Positions 40,652-54,636 of a stretch of DNA of 64,000 bases are shown here, piece by piece; positions within the stretch are counted from its first letter, which is position 1; each line of letters opens with the position of its first letter. The notes under the pieces are model-generated. The model searched no databases. It was given only the letters and a program-made list of their open reading frames with translations, and was not told the DNA's origin. The translations under genes were made by a program, and so were the position numbers. The stretch is from positions 91,001-155,000 of the forward strand of contig JAPFQT010000371.1 of assembly GCA_027627225.1 (NCBI GenBank). Reading direction: 5' to 3'. The DNA comes from Congeria kusceri (taxonomy: Eukaryota; Mollusca; Bivalvia; Myida; Dreissenidae).

Positions 40652-42900
40652 ATTACAGCCATTAATGAAAAAATATATTTATTGCAGTTATAAATACAAT
40701 GATAAACCTTTGATATATAAACCCAGGGAAAGTGTCACATTTTTATAACCCATACAGATTTCGATTCCCATGTAATAATTGTATGTCAAAACGAACAATT
40801 ATTCAGATTTCCTGCAGCTGTTTAAGTACACTGATCCAATCTCATGTTCCATTCATGTTGTTTGAGAGTCTGTTCTCAAACATATGGACGAAGAAGGTTT
40901 TAGTCTGGCGCAGTAAAATAATAACATACCATGGACGAAATTGTATATGGACAATGTAAATTGTCCGTTTGTATTTAAATAAAAATTCATAAAAGTATAC
41001 ATAGAAAATACTTGATTTAAAGGTGTTGTGATATGTTTCTAATAGATCAAAAGGTATATATTGTATGTTTTATTAGATAGTATGCATTCAGATAGTAGTG
41101 ATTCAATCCCCACAAAATGCAATGCAGCAATTCCAGCACATAACTTCGATATAATGCTGGCAACATGGCACACCAAACAATACAATTTCAAAACTGGAGG
41201 TGTCCTACTGCGTTTTAATAAATTGCCAATGCAATAAATGTATTTATGACCTATAAAACATGTATAAATATGTGGAGTAGACAAGATATCTCTACACACG
41301 GAACTCGCCATAAGTATTCAAAAGCTAATAAGATCGAATCGTAACGACAATATGAATAAAAAGCTTATAATAAACACAACACGCAAGAGAGACACAAGGG
41401 AAAATAAAGTAATTGATAACTCAGCATACATAAGACGGATGATTATTCTGTCAACTAATTGTTATCCTTAATTATTAGCATATACAATTAAAAAGATTGG
41501 TTTACCTTACAAAATAACATTGGTATTTGCCTCACATGCATGCGCAAGCATCTCAACATACTTCCAAAAGAAATAAGCGAATGTAACTTTATGCTTGAAA
41601 TACAAATAGATTTGATACGTTTAAAATATATAAGAAATTAATTATGTTTATGCTTCAGAAGATATCATATATTCAGCCGTATAGAAAACGCCATTACTCA
41701 ATATGCGTAAGAAGGGAGCCCCTCTTAGTATATCACTAAATGTGTGTTAACCTTGAAATATGCAATTGCCACTATAGCATATATAATAGGTACACTTATA
41801 GGATATACAATACACTGTAGAAACTACAATTATGCAATTATGCATTATAATAATTAATTTTAATTGTTACAAGCAGCAATCGAACACAGTGATCAGCACT
41901 GCCTTTCGACATAATGCTGGAAATATGGAACACTCAACAATACAGTATCAAAAAGTGAAGCAGAAACAATTATAGCAACTCATTGCTGGAAATGACAGAA
42001 ATCGAACAACACAATAAAGTGAGCTATAAAGACTCTGTAACGCTTTCCATACTACGGAGAATGTATGGTATATTACTTTTAATTAAACTTAGAATTAGTT
42101 GGCAATGATACTTGTCATGCAATCGACACATAATACCCTAAAACAGACAATGAGAGCACCCAGATGGAATGTCTATGGTGCAAACTCATGTAGAACGCTC
42201 TCGGATGTCGGGAGCATATTACAAATACAAGATCCCTCTTTTACTTCTGCATTCTGAATTTAATGCGCATTATTATGCTTATATGTTTTTTTTCTTACAC
42301 AAACATGCACTATATTTAATATCATATTAAAAGTTGGCGTACAAAATAATTACATTTTTGGAATTTAGGCGTGGTATACAATAATAGCAAAAATGCTGAA
42401 ACATTATCTAGAGCCCATTTTAACTGTCCATTTTTATTCAAATGAAGATTAATAAAATATATACACACAAAATGCGTGCTTAAAAGATGTAGGGATATGT
42501 TTGTAATAGAACAAATGAATGTACTTCATGCTATAGACGATATCATGTATTCGGACAATTTTTTTTTTATCCCAACTAAAAGCAAGCAAACAATGTCAAG
42601 ACTAAAAGACAACGGCAAACCAAACATTAACGTTTCAAAACGGGAGGTATCCTTTCGCATTATTATGAACGATCCTCAAATATTGTCAATGCAATAATTA
42701 TATTTAAGAACACAGGTATATTGAGAAATCTCCCACTGTGGAGTTGACGAAACATTTTGTTTGAGCAATACAATTGGTGTTTCACTATCAACAAAACGTT
42801 ATGACTTGCCAACAGGTGCGTGTGATTTACCAACTCGCAGTAATACTGTTAAAAAGGCAATCAAAACAACCGAATGCTGGAAATAGAGAAACATAAAACG
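40652..42900. repeat. Degenerate host-repeat tail, right shoulder of the array
   Basis: 40,652-40,940 is long-form sequence (as at 11,570-11,850). About 40,950-41,360 resembles 13,070-13,400. About 41,440-42,000 resembles 13,480-13,980 joined to 15,040-15,140 with no HINE between. 42,240-42,700 again resembles the start of a unit. A short extra piece with CGATATAATGCTGGCAACATG lies at 41,110-41,205. The site at about 41,951 (GTATCAAAAAGTG) is an empty HINE site. No gene is seen. Confidence 0.75.
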
Positions 42901-43885
42901 CTTGCGCATTTCGGGAACGTAGCAACGTGGAACTATCATCACTTATCTTGCGATGTATTTTGATATAGTAAGATGTGAAGTGTGCACAGACAGATCAACG
43001 GACGGACGTTTACCAAAAAAAAAACACAATTTAAATCTAATGATGCTGTATAACAAAATTAAATTGTTCGCACTAAATAATCACATTTAATTCGTTTCAT
43101 GTTATTTTTACTTTTATAACAAATATTCAATATATATGAACAAGTAAAATGCATATAGCATACATGTTTGTTTAGCAATTTCTACGGCGCCCGAGAAATA
43201 GGTCGAACACGTTTTTTATTGCCAAGCGTGGTCAAAATATTCCAAACGGATTGTTCGTTTGCAATTGTTCAAAGGGTAATGGAGAACAAGCCAACATAAG
43301 TCAATTAACATAATTAAAAACAACAACATTTGGTCATTTAATATTCGAGGTCCCCTAAGTCTATAGATTGATACATCAAATATAAAGTCTCTATTTTTAG
43401 AACTCTATAAATACACTTCATCAACACGCGTGAAAAAGAAGTAAATATTATTTGATTGTTGAGACAAAAATATGCACATACTAAAATTATATTATCACTT
43501 TTTTTCCCACACATATTCTGATTACACTTTACTCATTTAACGCAAACACATATTAATTTATCGCAGTCTAATTAAGAAACCAAACCGGAACAACTTGTTT
43601 TTCGGCATTAAGTCCCTTTCTCCTAAATAACGTGATGAGGTGAAGTAAAATTTCTATATGGGTGAAATGGCATTAGGTAGAATAGAATTAAGGCGTAAAT
43701 GTTTAAATCAAGTTTTCACCAATAACGCGTCAAAATTAGAAAGACATTTTTATTTTCCTAAAAATGTCCAATTACAAATTGTGTTAATAGCTCATTTTGA
43801 TTTGCGACGTAGTTGTTTTAAAGAAGTTAGAAAATTTCGCCATAGTACTGGGTTTTGATACACTTCGCCCTAAGGTCACGATTAC

Positions 43886-43944
<59 letters not shown>

Positions 43945-44340
43945 ATCGTGACCATAGGGCGAATAAATTGTCGAACAAAGCAGACTTAAGGCGACCGCGA
44001 CCATTAAGGTGCCGGTGACTTAATTCTCGTAATTAATTACTAATGACCTATTTATGCAATCATATTGGATTTTTGTATGGACATACTGTATTACCTACAC
44101 AAATATTTGAAACGGTATTAAGTTCGTTGTAAAGATAAATATATTTTTCTTTATTTTTGGAAAATATATTATCTATATGGTCATCAAATCCATGCTTCGG
44201 GCGAAAAAATTAATATATCGTTTATATTCTCTTAAACTAATAATATATCTAATGGGTTTAACCCGGTAAAGAATGCTTTTCTAACACTTCTTTTGCTAGT
44301 ACTGTCTTTTCGGACATTCCCAGTACCTTTCGATTAAACA
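42901..44340. repeat. Terminal part of the dispersed host family, copy 1, with (TA)n hairpin
   Basis: From about 43,222 (GGTCAAAATATTCC) to about 44,338 (CCAGTACCTTTCGAT) this aligns with 50,441-51,627. The open frame 43,658-43,858 (66 codons) is broken in the other copy, so it is not taken as a gene. Both copies are preceded by host-repeat sequence, which suggests that this is one end of the same large family. Confidence 0.8.
43862..43967. repeat. (TA)n tract between inverted arms, copy 1
   Basis: The arms ACTTCGCCCTAAGGTCACG (about 43,862) and CGTGACCATAGGGCGAA (about 43,947-43,963) are inverted copies flanking about 52 bp of (TA)n. The whole can fold into one long hairpin, a cruciform-prone palindromic AT-rich repeat. 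Confidence 0.9.
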
Positions 44341-44868
44341 ATCAGAGGTAAACAAAACACGAACGTTATCGATAAGATACAGTTTTAATCAATCAAAAAC
44401 ATTTACAGCTGATCTTGTGATCTTCGCCACATAGAAAAAAATCTGTCGCCTCGTTTGTTTCACGATTTGGTGACTTTTTTTGATCGACAGCAAAACCCTT
44501 AGTATGTGACATTTTGTGAAATAACTTGGCTGCTTTATCAATTGCAATAACAATAAAGTATGTTAATTGTGTGGCAATGTAATGTTTGTATGTCTTTTTA
44601 GTCTCAAGTATATAGTAGAAAGTGTTTCTCTATATGTGTGAGATTTTATTTACTGCTTATAAAAACTGCTGGGATTATTTATGAAAATTCCTCTATCTTA
44701 ATTAGTTTTTGTTCAATTTTGGTCTATTTTAAAAAAAGCCTATATTCTGAGCGTAATTCAAAGGTAAATATTGGGGGAAAATATACACTCTTTAAGCACG
44801 AGAATGGGGCCAAAGTTCGGCCCCAAATAGGCCCTAAAATGACTGGCTTTGCACGCTCATCAATATAA
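44341..44868. other. Low-copy sequence, no gene seen
   Basis: This is AT-rich with no repeat partner noticed in the window. A perfect short hairpin (GGGGCC, 7-base loop, GGCCCC) lies at 44,806-44,824. The 76-codon plus-strand frame at 44,638-44,868 has no recognisable domain. Confidence 0.5.
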
Positions 44869-45070
44869 TTTTACCTTTGAACTTTTAGTGTGACCTTGAC
44901 CATGAACCATGGGATCTGGTTCTCGAAACTCAGCGTTACACCATGCTTAACACTTCCGCCAATTTATTTGAAACGCCTTCCTTGCTGGACAAAATTATCA
45001 TCCGGACAGGGTCTACCAGACTTTACGCTGACTTTACAATAGACCCTGCTCCCCCCACCCCTAGCAGGCA
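44869..45070 (+). repeat. TGACCTTGACC-type bivalve repeat monomer
   Basis: TTTTACCTTTGAAC, GTGTGACCTTGACCATG, ACCATGCTTAACACTTC and GACAAAATTATCATCCGGAC appear in the same order as in 46,065-46,620. Non-coding. Confidence 0.75.
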
Positions 45071-46064
45071 TATTCGGGACAGTGTTCTTATGAAAGTACC
45101 ATATCTAAGCTGTCATTTGGTGGTTGGCTGCACGGTGGCTGTTGGTTATTTTTGATGCTACGTCATGTTAAAATATGTTACCATTTTTTAAAAGATAGCA
45201 AATGGTAGAAGAACGCATAGCTAGGTTTATCTTGTACAATAAATTAATTTATAGGCCGTGTTTTTATTCGAACAGCACAATACAAGTGATTTGTGAGATT
45301 CAAGTACACTATCAGTTATTTGTGCATTTTAGGTATGATATTTTATCATTTTTAGCTCGACTGTTCGAATAATAAGTGAGCTTTCCTAATAGCGACGGTG
45401 TACATGTCTAAATTTTGTTTATATTTAAAAGTTTTTTAACTGCAAAACTACATAAGTTATTCAGTTGAAACTTGGAATATATTGTGGCATCAACTCCAGC
45501 ATCAGAAGCAACGTTTCCTATAACCCAGTTCACATAGATTTTCTGATTAAAGTTTATATTCAAAACTCTTATATCTGCAAAGCTACACAAGTTATCAACT
45601 ACAAAAGGTTTTCACTTGAAACATTAATTTGATGAAATAATTACCATAACTCAGTTTTGTATTTCAACAAATTTATACCCCTTCCACTCCCAAAATACGT
45701 ACCAACTGAAATACTTTGAAAAGTATAGAGCGTTGTCCTCTGACAGCTCTTGTTTTACATAAAATGCATTTAACTTTGGTGATTGTATATGACGTTACCA
45801 AAAAATAAATGCAGAGAAATGTATGTTAAAAGAAACATTAATTTATTTTTTTAAATTTAAGATGATACTGTAAAAGTGTGTATATAATGTGTATACTATG
45901 TGCAGAAAAGATAAAATCATTACAAAAGAAACATGCACTAATTCCATGTTTTATTTATAGTGATTATATAATACCTACAAAATAACGGCCGGATAATTGA
46001 GAGATTAGCCATTCACTTAGCTACCGAACACTTCAAGCAACGCACCCTAGCATTTAGGATTTAA
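45071..46064. other. Gene-free stretch with a weak two-fold repeat
   Basis: About 45,425-45,480 (CAAAACTACATAAGTTATTCAGTTGAAAC in part) and 45,577-45,630 (CAAAGCTACACAAGTTATC, then TTTTCACTTGAAAC) are diverged copies of one motif about 150 bp apart. The rest shows no recognisable gene or RNA. Confidence 0.5.
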
Positions 46065-46620
46065 GTACGACCTTGATCTTGGACCTAGGGACCTGATTCT
46101 TGCGGGCGACACACCATCTCATCATGCTTAACACTTCTGGCAAGTAATTTGAAAATATGTCCATGTCAGACAAAATTATCCTCCAGACAGAGTATTAATT
46201 CTTTTTTTTTTACCTTTGACCTTAAACTGTGACCTTGACCGTGGACCTAGCTTAAAGCGCGACACACTGTCTTATATCACTTCTACCAAGTTATTTGAAA
46301 ATGCTGACTCTTAACATGAATTTTAACATGAATACATATATTTGACCTTTAAGTGTGACCTTGACCTTGGATCATGGTATCTGGTTCTTGCATGTGACAT
46401 ACCACCTCAGAATGCTTATCACTTCTGAAAAGTAATTCGAAGGGTTAGGGTTAACCCTCCTAAACTGCTGGACAAAATTATACACCGGACAAGGTCTATG
46501 GCTTATATCCGTATATTTGACCTTTGACTTTTAAGTGTGACCTTGATCTTTGACCTAGAGATCTAGAGTTCTTGCACATGATTCCTTGTCTTACCATGCT
46601 TAGCACTTCTGCAAATTGGA
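46065..46620 (+). repeat. TGACCTTGACC array, four degenerate monomers
   Basis: Monomers of about 130-170 bp begin near 46,065, 46,210, 46,340 and 46,520. Each has a version of GTGACCTTGACCTTGGACC, then GACACACC, CATGCTTAACACTTCTG and AAGTTATTTGAAAA. This pattern is common in bivalve genomes. No coding potential is seen. Confidence 0.8.
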
Positions 46621-47340
46621 TGAACATTGCTGGATATAGAGAGCGGAAACAACTAAAAAGACCAATTTCAGATAATTCAAGGGCAATAACTCCACAAAAC
46701 CTGGAGCGATTTGGCTGGTTATTAGACCAATACCGCGCAATCTTTAATAGGGGGCATAAACATCAATTTTGGTGAAGATAAGATGAACATTGCTAAAACG
46801 GTCAGTTTTAGTTAAATAAAGGGAAATTACTCTGCGGTTCCTGTGGCAATTTAGATGATCATAAAACTTGTCTAAGATATTATAATCTCAGACATTTTAT
46901 TCAAGTTTGGTTAAGATCAGATCGGAAACAGCTAAAAAAGTTAATTCTAGATAAACAAAGGGCCATAACTCTACAGTTACTTGAACGATTTGGTTGATTA
47001 TCCAACTTCACCGTGGTCACAAAGATTTCCACTAAGTTTGATGAAGATCAGATGACAATTGTTGGACTTGAGAGTGAAAGAGTGGAAACGGCTTAAAGGG
47101 CCAAAATCAAATAATTCAAGGACCATAACTCGAGTGCGATTTAGCTGATTATTGCGCTTTGCAAAGAACTTGACTGAGATATTTTATAACAAACATTTTC
47201 ATAAAGTTTGGCTCATTATCAAACTTGGCCTAGATATTATGCCCACAAACATGTTCATGAAGTTTGGTGAAGATAAGATGAAAATTGTTGGACTAATTGA
47301 GCGGAAACGAATATTAATACCAACCAACCAACATTAGCAA
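46621..47340 (+). repeat. Tandem ~150 bp repeat with GGGCCATAACTCTAC core
   Basis: Cores at about 46,681 (GGGCAATAACTCCAC), 46,821 (GGGAAATTACTCTGC), 46,960 (GGGCCATAACTCTAC) and 47,119 (GGACCATAACTCGAG) are each followed by variants of GAGCGATTTGGCTGATTATT and then AAGTTTGGTGAAGATAAGATG. Spacing is about 140-160 bp. The core resembles that of the HINE monomers. Confidence 0.8.
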
Positions 47341-47394
47341 ACCAATATACCCTGCCATCTTTGATGTGGGGCATAGTTAATAGCTTGATTATTA

Positions 47395-47690
47395 ACAAGA
47401 GCTGTCACAGGACAGCGCACTCGATATGTTTGTACTGTTGCACGCAAACCTTAACCTGAACGTTTTACGTACAAAATGAGGCAAGTTTTTGCTAAATTGC
47501 AGGTTCAGGTCAGAGTTAACGACCTTGGTCAATGACCTTACATAATGACCCTGAAGACATGTGTGAAGTTTCAGTTGAATATCTGTAGTAGATAAAGAAA
47601 TATGGAGAAATAACACGCAAACTTTAACCTGAATTTCTAACTACGAAAAGGGGCATAATTCTACAAAATTTCAGGTCACATATATATATT
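47395..47690 (+). repeat. Dispersed bivalve repeat starting GAGCTGTCACAGGACAGCGC
   Basis: The start contains a short hairpin (GCTGTCACAGGACAGC). It is followed by two copies of GCAAACYTTAACCTGAA (about 47,444 and 47,616), GACCTTGGTCAATGACCTT and GTGTGAAGTTTCAG. The order agrees with a short interspersed repeat I recognise from bivalves; the class (SINE or other) cannot be settled from the sequence. Confidence 0.65.
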
Positions 47691-48839
47691 TTTACACCTA
47701 CCCTTTAAAAGTAAGTCCGATCAGTTTAAGAACCTACTGTGTACTGACATAATTATAGACATTGACATTGAAAGTGTAATTGTGCAGTTTAGCTTGCAAA
47801 AAGGACAGAAAATAAGACTGTGTTTGTTTCAGCTCTACTTGAGAGTAAAATGTTCGAAGTAAAGAAATCTTTTGTCAGTTATCCTAATATGCAGATCTTC
47901 ATTACTTCATTACTTCATAAGTACAATGTATCTAGTAATGCTCATAATACACCATATTCACATTTTTTTCAAAATCCTATAGTAGGGTGGGGTCTGGGGG
48001 GTCTGCATAACTGAAACAATATTGCGAATCCACATGAATATATAGATAGCTACGACCCTGAAATTGCGTCAACTGTGCGCTCCCCCGAAACTTTTCAAGG
48101 GGCATTTAACAATGCAAATTTGGCCACTGTGCAACCGTACAAACGGATAAACTTAAGTTTTACATGGCTAATGCACTCCCAGCAGAGCTAAATGTCTTTA
48201 ATTCAATTCATGAGGTGAATTACACACTCATGACTTGTGGGTTCTTTGAGGACATTACTTGTTCCCCCCCCCCCCCCCAAAAAAAAAAACCCTGCTGTGC
48301 AGACAATGAAGGACTTAAACATAGGGCATTTGGTTTTGCAAAACCAGTGTGCTTTTCCTCTATCATAACCATGTTTTTTAACTATTAGTATATCAAAGCA
48401 ATTCAAAATTTTATTTCATCAATGAAAATTACAACACTTCCTCATCTAACACAATGGTTAATGTGTTGTGTCACCTTGGCACCCATTTATTCGGCAGTCA
48501 TACCGGGAAGATATCATGTGTCTGTAAGATTAATCATGACAGGATTACAATCTTAAAATGTAATAACGAAGCCTAAATTATTCATTTCCAACATTTGTGT
48601 CATTTTGTACCACCATGGTTTGATTAAACTAGCCAAATCCTGCTTCAACATGATAAACATGTCATTTTATACTTAAAGGGACTATGTCAACACAAAGTGA
48701 TCCCTTTCAGCAATTTAAATATTTTTATGTTACAGAAATCAGCAATATAAAGGCGTATACAATATATAACGTTTGAATAATTTACTACATTATAAGAATT
48801 TTGAATTTAAAAAAAAACATAAAGAAAAACAACCTGAGT
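47691..48839. other. Gene-free stretch with a poly-C/poly-A tract
   Basis: This is low-copy AT-rich sequence. A run of C then A lies at 48,264-48,289. TTAAAGGGACTATGTCAACAC at about 48,676 resembles one end of the TTAA-flanked short elements, but no matching right end was found. The frames of 64 to 74 codons have no recognisable domain. Confidence 0.5.
48264..48289. repeat. Homopolymer tract C(15)A(11)
   Basis: About fifteen C are followed directly by about eleven A. Its length is likely to vary between individuals and to be uncertain in assembly. Confidence 0.9.
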
Positions 48840-49155
48840 GGGTATCGAATTACACCCAAGGAACATTTCTGTGAAATTATTTGGAAACCCAACCAGTGGT
48901 TTCTGTCAAGAAAATTTGCAAAGTTTCAATATAGTCATATAAATAAAAATAGTCCCTGGCTTCCATGTTTATCAACGGAGCGGAACCCTTTGGGCAGCTT
49001 TCATAGATGACTTCCTAAGGAACATTTCTGTGAAGTGTCATCAAAATTGGCCCACTGGTCTCAGAAGAGATGTCATTTTAAGGAAAAGTTTACTCTCGAA
49101 CAGACGCACGCACGACACAAGAACCGCCATGGCGTAAGCTCGTGTGGAGTTTACC
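48840..49155 (+). repeat. Bivalve short interspersed repeat (GGAACATTTCTGTGAAG type)
   Basis: GGAACATTTCTGTGAA occurs at about 48,861 and again at about 49,019. The second is followed by TCATCAAAATTGGCCCACTGG, AGAGATGTCATTTTAAGG and ACGCACGCACGACAC, then CTCGTGTGGAG. This order is a familiar bivalve repeat tail. Confidence 0.65.
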
Positions 49156-50069
49156 ATGTCTATTTATATTACGTAAGTAAGTACTTCTTTTAATAAAATT
49201 ATATTAAATGTTGAAAGAAAGTTGTGTCCAGATTGCATATTAAGAGAGAACTAAAACTAACATATTTGTTTACTGCACAGTAAAAAAACCATACCACATG
49301 TACTGTATATGCCCATGGGCGCATATGCGGTTCTAATTGTCCCAAGTCAAAACTGAATGTACCCGTTGCTGTAGGATAAACAACCAAATAAATACTTTTA
49401 ACAAACAACAATGGTGAATTAAATAAACAAAAAAAAAACATTTGCCCAAACACTGACCAATAGATATTTTACCTGCTTTTAAAATAACACCTTTAAGATA
49501 CATCAACCCAGTTTCAGAAACGAACCTGATATTATGAAACTAATGGTTGAAGAAAAATCAGACTGTTTAAGAATAGATGATATCAAAATGCGGTTAAAAA
49601 TGCAAAGCACTTAAACCCGATAGTTTTCTTTCATGCCCCAATGAAAACACCGATCTCAATTTTCGCAATAAAATGTGAAATGTTTGACTTTATGGACGAA
49701 ATAGGTATCATTTTACCCACCTTTGACATATATGCAGTCGGAAAATGTGGCCTATCATATCTATTTACATTGTTACTGAATACATGAATAAAGAAAGGAA
49801 AATAACGTAGAAAATTTGAAAAAGCTAGTCAGTTGATACATTTGAGGTATATATTTGAGAACAATTCTTCGGGATTTGTCATGGAGTTATTTCAATTTAA
49901 TACTGCTTGTGTAGCATCAAATGTCACAAAAAACTCCAGACATTAACATAATTATTATACTTACAAGTATTACAATATATCTAAAGTAATATAGTACCAA
50001 AAGTTGTAATCGGAGCAGGATGTGCTTCAAAAAATGATTGTGCTTCAAAAAAGGATTGTTCAGACAAAC
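49156..50069. other. Gene-free stretch with a shared GTTGCTGTAGGATAAAC motif
   Basis: AATGTACCCGTTGCTGTAGG at about 49,355 recurs with few changes at about 60,337. ATGCCCATGGGCGCATATGC near 49,310 is partly palindromic. The rest is AT-rich with no recognisable gene. Confidence 0.5.
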
Positions 50070-51640
<1,571 letters not shown>

Positions 51641-52244
51641 ATAAATTTTGAGGTGTCTAAAATTTTGCGTTTTGTAATTTAAACCGGAAAACTTTCCGCA
51701 GTGAATGCGCGATGCTAGCAATACAAAAACAGACTTAAGAAGTACAGCTCCTGATTGCTGATTTTGTTAAGCGATGTTGTTTTGTACTTTTGTATGTAAC
51801 AAAATCATTAAATTTTATGATACAAGGTAATTATTCTAAAATTCGAAACAAAACTTTTTTTTCGTGTCATCTGGGCTAGTCTTTGTACTTGTAACGCATG
51901 TTTGATTGCAAATAACCCTTCGCACTGCGTGATTCAAGATATCAGGGTGTCGCATTGCATGTAGTCTGAAACTACGAAACTGTTGAAATCGGTATAGAAG
52001 CCACCAACGAAGAGTGATCCAAACCAATGCAGGTTAAACCAACCGAACCCGACGGCGAAAACTGAACCGCTACCGCCATGTCAAAAATTTCTACCAATAG
52101 TTTTTATTTTTCAATTTGGTTGTGTCTCTGTCTTTTTTGAATGCTTGTTTGCTTAATTGTACCGATGTATTTTTTTCTTTTCAAATTAATACAAACACGA
52201 ACGACTGTTTTACCAACTCACTCACATCCTCCCACAAAAACATA
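51641..52244. other. Gene-free low-copy stretch
   Basis: No repeat partner was noticed in the window. A 63-codon minus-strand frame at 51,836-52,027 has no recognisable domain. 52,030-52,080 is slightly richer in CpG (GAACCCGACGGCGAAAACTG). Confidence 0.45.
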
Positions 52245-52530
52245 ATTCGCCTAATTTTCATTAAACTTGGGCATAGAAGTGGATCTTTCTAGACATAAAA
52301 ATACATTATTCAACCAATTATAAACAAACGGTAGTTATGTTGTAACATAATGTAAAATTGTTACACGTTGCCAAGTTCATATGTATGTTATCATTTCATT
52401 CAAACTTCATTCATTATGTTAAAACAAAATCGTCTTTATGCTTTAAAATATGCCTGACTTCGCCTTAATACTGCATTAAAGCAAAATAAGCATTAAGATA
52501 CAAAGGCAGTTCACATAAAACAATGGATGG
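52245..52530 (+). repeat. Dispersed family B, copy 1
   Basis: TTCGCCTAATTTTC, GCATAGAAGTGGATCTTTCT and AACCAATTATAAACAAAC align with 59,575-59,690. ACTTCGCCTTAATACTGC at 52,455 and the following AAAGCAAAATAAGCATTAA align with about 56,866 and 59,797. Non-coding. Confidence 0.75.
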
Positions 52531-52712
52531 TAACAAATATTCGAATATTCTTGTAATGTTATAATTTTAAACCTATTCGAAAATTCTTGAGATATTCGAA
52601 TACTTAAAACTAAATTGTAAAGTGTTTTGACAATGTTTACCAATAAATATTTTTTTGTGGCATTTTTTACATTTTTTTTTTACATTTTACAAATTTTACA
52701 TTTTGCATTAGC

Positions 52713-53036
52713 TTGTCAAAAACGCAGACTAGCTGTCAAAATCGGTATACCATCATCTTTTTGGCATTTTGCTGTTTATGTTTATCGCATTTTATTATAC
52801 AATTTATAAATAAGCACAATTTCATTGGTCTTGGCAGTGGTCGGCAAACCGATTTGATATTGAATGAGATTCCGGTTTTCCCAACGTTATATTTTGGTCT
52901 ATTAATAGCAGGCCCTTGTTCCGCGCTTTATACAATCGGCGTGCTTTACATGTGTGCCGGGAAACAACCATTACACACATTAAATGCCGTAAAATTGTTA
53001 CTGTGTTGTTTTTTAGTTATACATGTGTTATTGTGA
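52713..53036 (+). CDS. Doubtful small hydrophobic open frame (107 codons)
   Basis: I do not recognise this protein. The frame starts at ATG 52,713, inside a longer AT-rich stretch. It predicts two or three membrane-like segments, around residues 14-30, 56-79 and 92-107, the last running up to the stop. Segment 52,830-53,000 is richer in GC than its surroundings, the main reason to list it. Against it: no domain, no good start context, no neighbour and no visible splice partners. It could be a chance frame or a fragment of an unknown element. Confidence 0.12.
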   Translation: MSKTQTSCQNRYTIIFLAFCCLCLSHFIIQFINKHNFIGLGSGRQTDLILNEIPVFPTLYFGLLIAGPCSALYTIGVLYMCAGKQPLHTLNAVKLLLCCFLVIHVLL

Positions 53037-53824
53037 TGAAAGAACGACCCGTGATTTTGTTGCCTGTTTTATTGTTGTACAGTTAGTTGTGTATTAAATG
53101 CTTATTTCAAGCATGCTCTTTGTATGTGTTCATCTTCTACAATGCAGATATTTTCAATTATTAACAACTTGCTCGAAACCAGAAACTACATGCATTGTCA
53201 ACTATTTGTATTTTGTGGATATAGTGATCATATAATAAAGCAGAAAGTGACTTGATGGCCATATAAAGATATTGGTCGGTAGCATGTAATATTGACAAAT
53301 GTCTCGTATCAAGGTATAGGAGAACTAAAGCGTCTTGGGTGATAATCGGTGTCACTGCAAAGAACCTAATATACTTCGTATGTCAAGAGGTTTTGGTATG
53401 CATGCCGATGTAAATGAACTTCAATGTTGACGTTGATATTGACGTAAACTAATACATTACACTGCTCCGTAGATGTGAATGTGTATACACTCAAATCAAT
53501 ACCAGTTTTCTATTTATCAATGCATAACAAATATTTTTAATGTGTTAAGTAACGATATAGTGTTGTTTAAGAAAATACATAAATTAATAATACATAGCAA
53601 AGAGCATGTCAATAAATTAGGTTGTGAACGGACTTTCCTGACAGCCATTGTACAAGTTCACAAGTTTATTTCAACGCTCAGTTGATGCATAACATGATGA
53701 CAATACGAGCAATAATTAAAAAAATGATAGATTGAACGCTTTCGTTTGAATGATTTAAAATTGTATAAAATTGAAAAGTATTTTTAAGTGGAAAGGTTTA
53801 TCAAACCTAACATGTATTGTGTAT
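53037..53824. other. Gene-free stretch
   Basis: This is AT-rich low-copy sequence. The 64- and 68-codon frames (53,161-53,355 minus, 53,479-53,685 plus) have no recognisable domain. GTTGACGTTGATATTGACG at about 53,427 is a small three-fold repeat of a 6-base word. Confidence 0.5.
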
Positions 53825-54200
53825 ATGACATCATTCGACGTTGCAGGTTATAAGAAAGGAAGTTTGCCTAAAAATGTCTATCCTTGTGCTTCGCCTTAAT
53901 ACTGCAAAAGTAGCAAATCATGATTCGCCATAACTCTACTTAAGGGAGCTTTCGACTTTTAGTGTGACACTGCACAATGAAAAAAAAAACAACTCAAATC
54001 TAAAAATGAAATTCAAATAATATTGTTTATGACAGCAAACACAATGTCAAATATCTGTTATTGATGAATATATAGAAACCATCATTTAATCCGTGTAAAT
54101 GGTAAAAAACGCAAGTCGCCCTAATGCCGTACAAAATGTATTAGACTTCGCCTTAATACTGCAGATGAAACAGTACTCAACAGCGTACACATTATAATTC
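53825..54200 (+). repeat. Dispersed family B, copy 2
   Basis: GTATATGACATCATT, GCTTCGCCTTAATACTGC (53,889), CGCCATAACTCTACTT, ATGACAGCAAACA and TTAATCCGTGTAAATGGT align in order with 59,090-59,420. A second core, GACTTCGCCTTAATACTGC, lies at about 54,154. Non-coding. Confidence 0.8.
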
Positions 54201-54636
54201 ACATAATACATACTTTTAATGAAAAATAATAATAAAAAACACAGCAATAAATTACCAAACAATACTATATTTGGTGAATATTAGGACATTATTATATTTG
54301 TTGGTCAGTTTAAATGACAGAAAGTTCAAAAATTAGCTGGATTTGCACGAAAGTGTCATTTTTAATTGTGCATCATGTTAACACATAGTAATGTTCTATT
54401 GCTTATAAAAATATGCAATATTAAAACAAAAATACTGTGTTAGTTCGTGTATTTTTTTTTATTTTGTTTAAAAATAAACGACATATTTATGAATAAATGC
54501 TAAAAGGAGCTATTATAATTACTTACTGCTTTTTATATACTTTTGCATTTCTAAAGTAGTTGATTTTGAATATCATAATTTCAAGAATGTATTGTGTTTA
54601 CTCTATATATCTTGCAAATAGTGTAGGTAAATTATG

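Noticed and set aside
43658..43858. 66-codon frame just before the (TA)n hairpin
   Set aside because: The aligned region of the second copy (about 50,840-51,030) has in-frame stops and shifts, so the frame is not maintained.
48676..48955. A second TTAA-flanked element starting TTAAAGGGAC
   Set aside because: Only the left end is present; AGTCCC near 48,950 is not followed by TTTAA.
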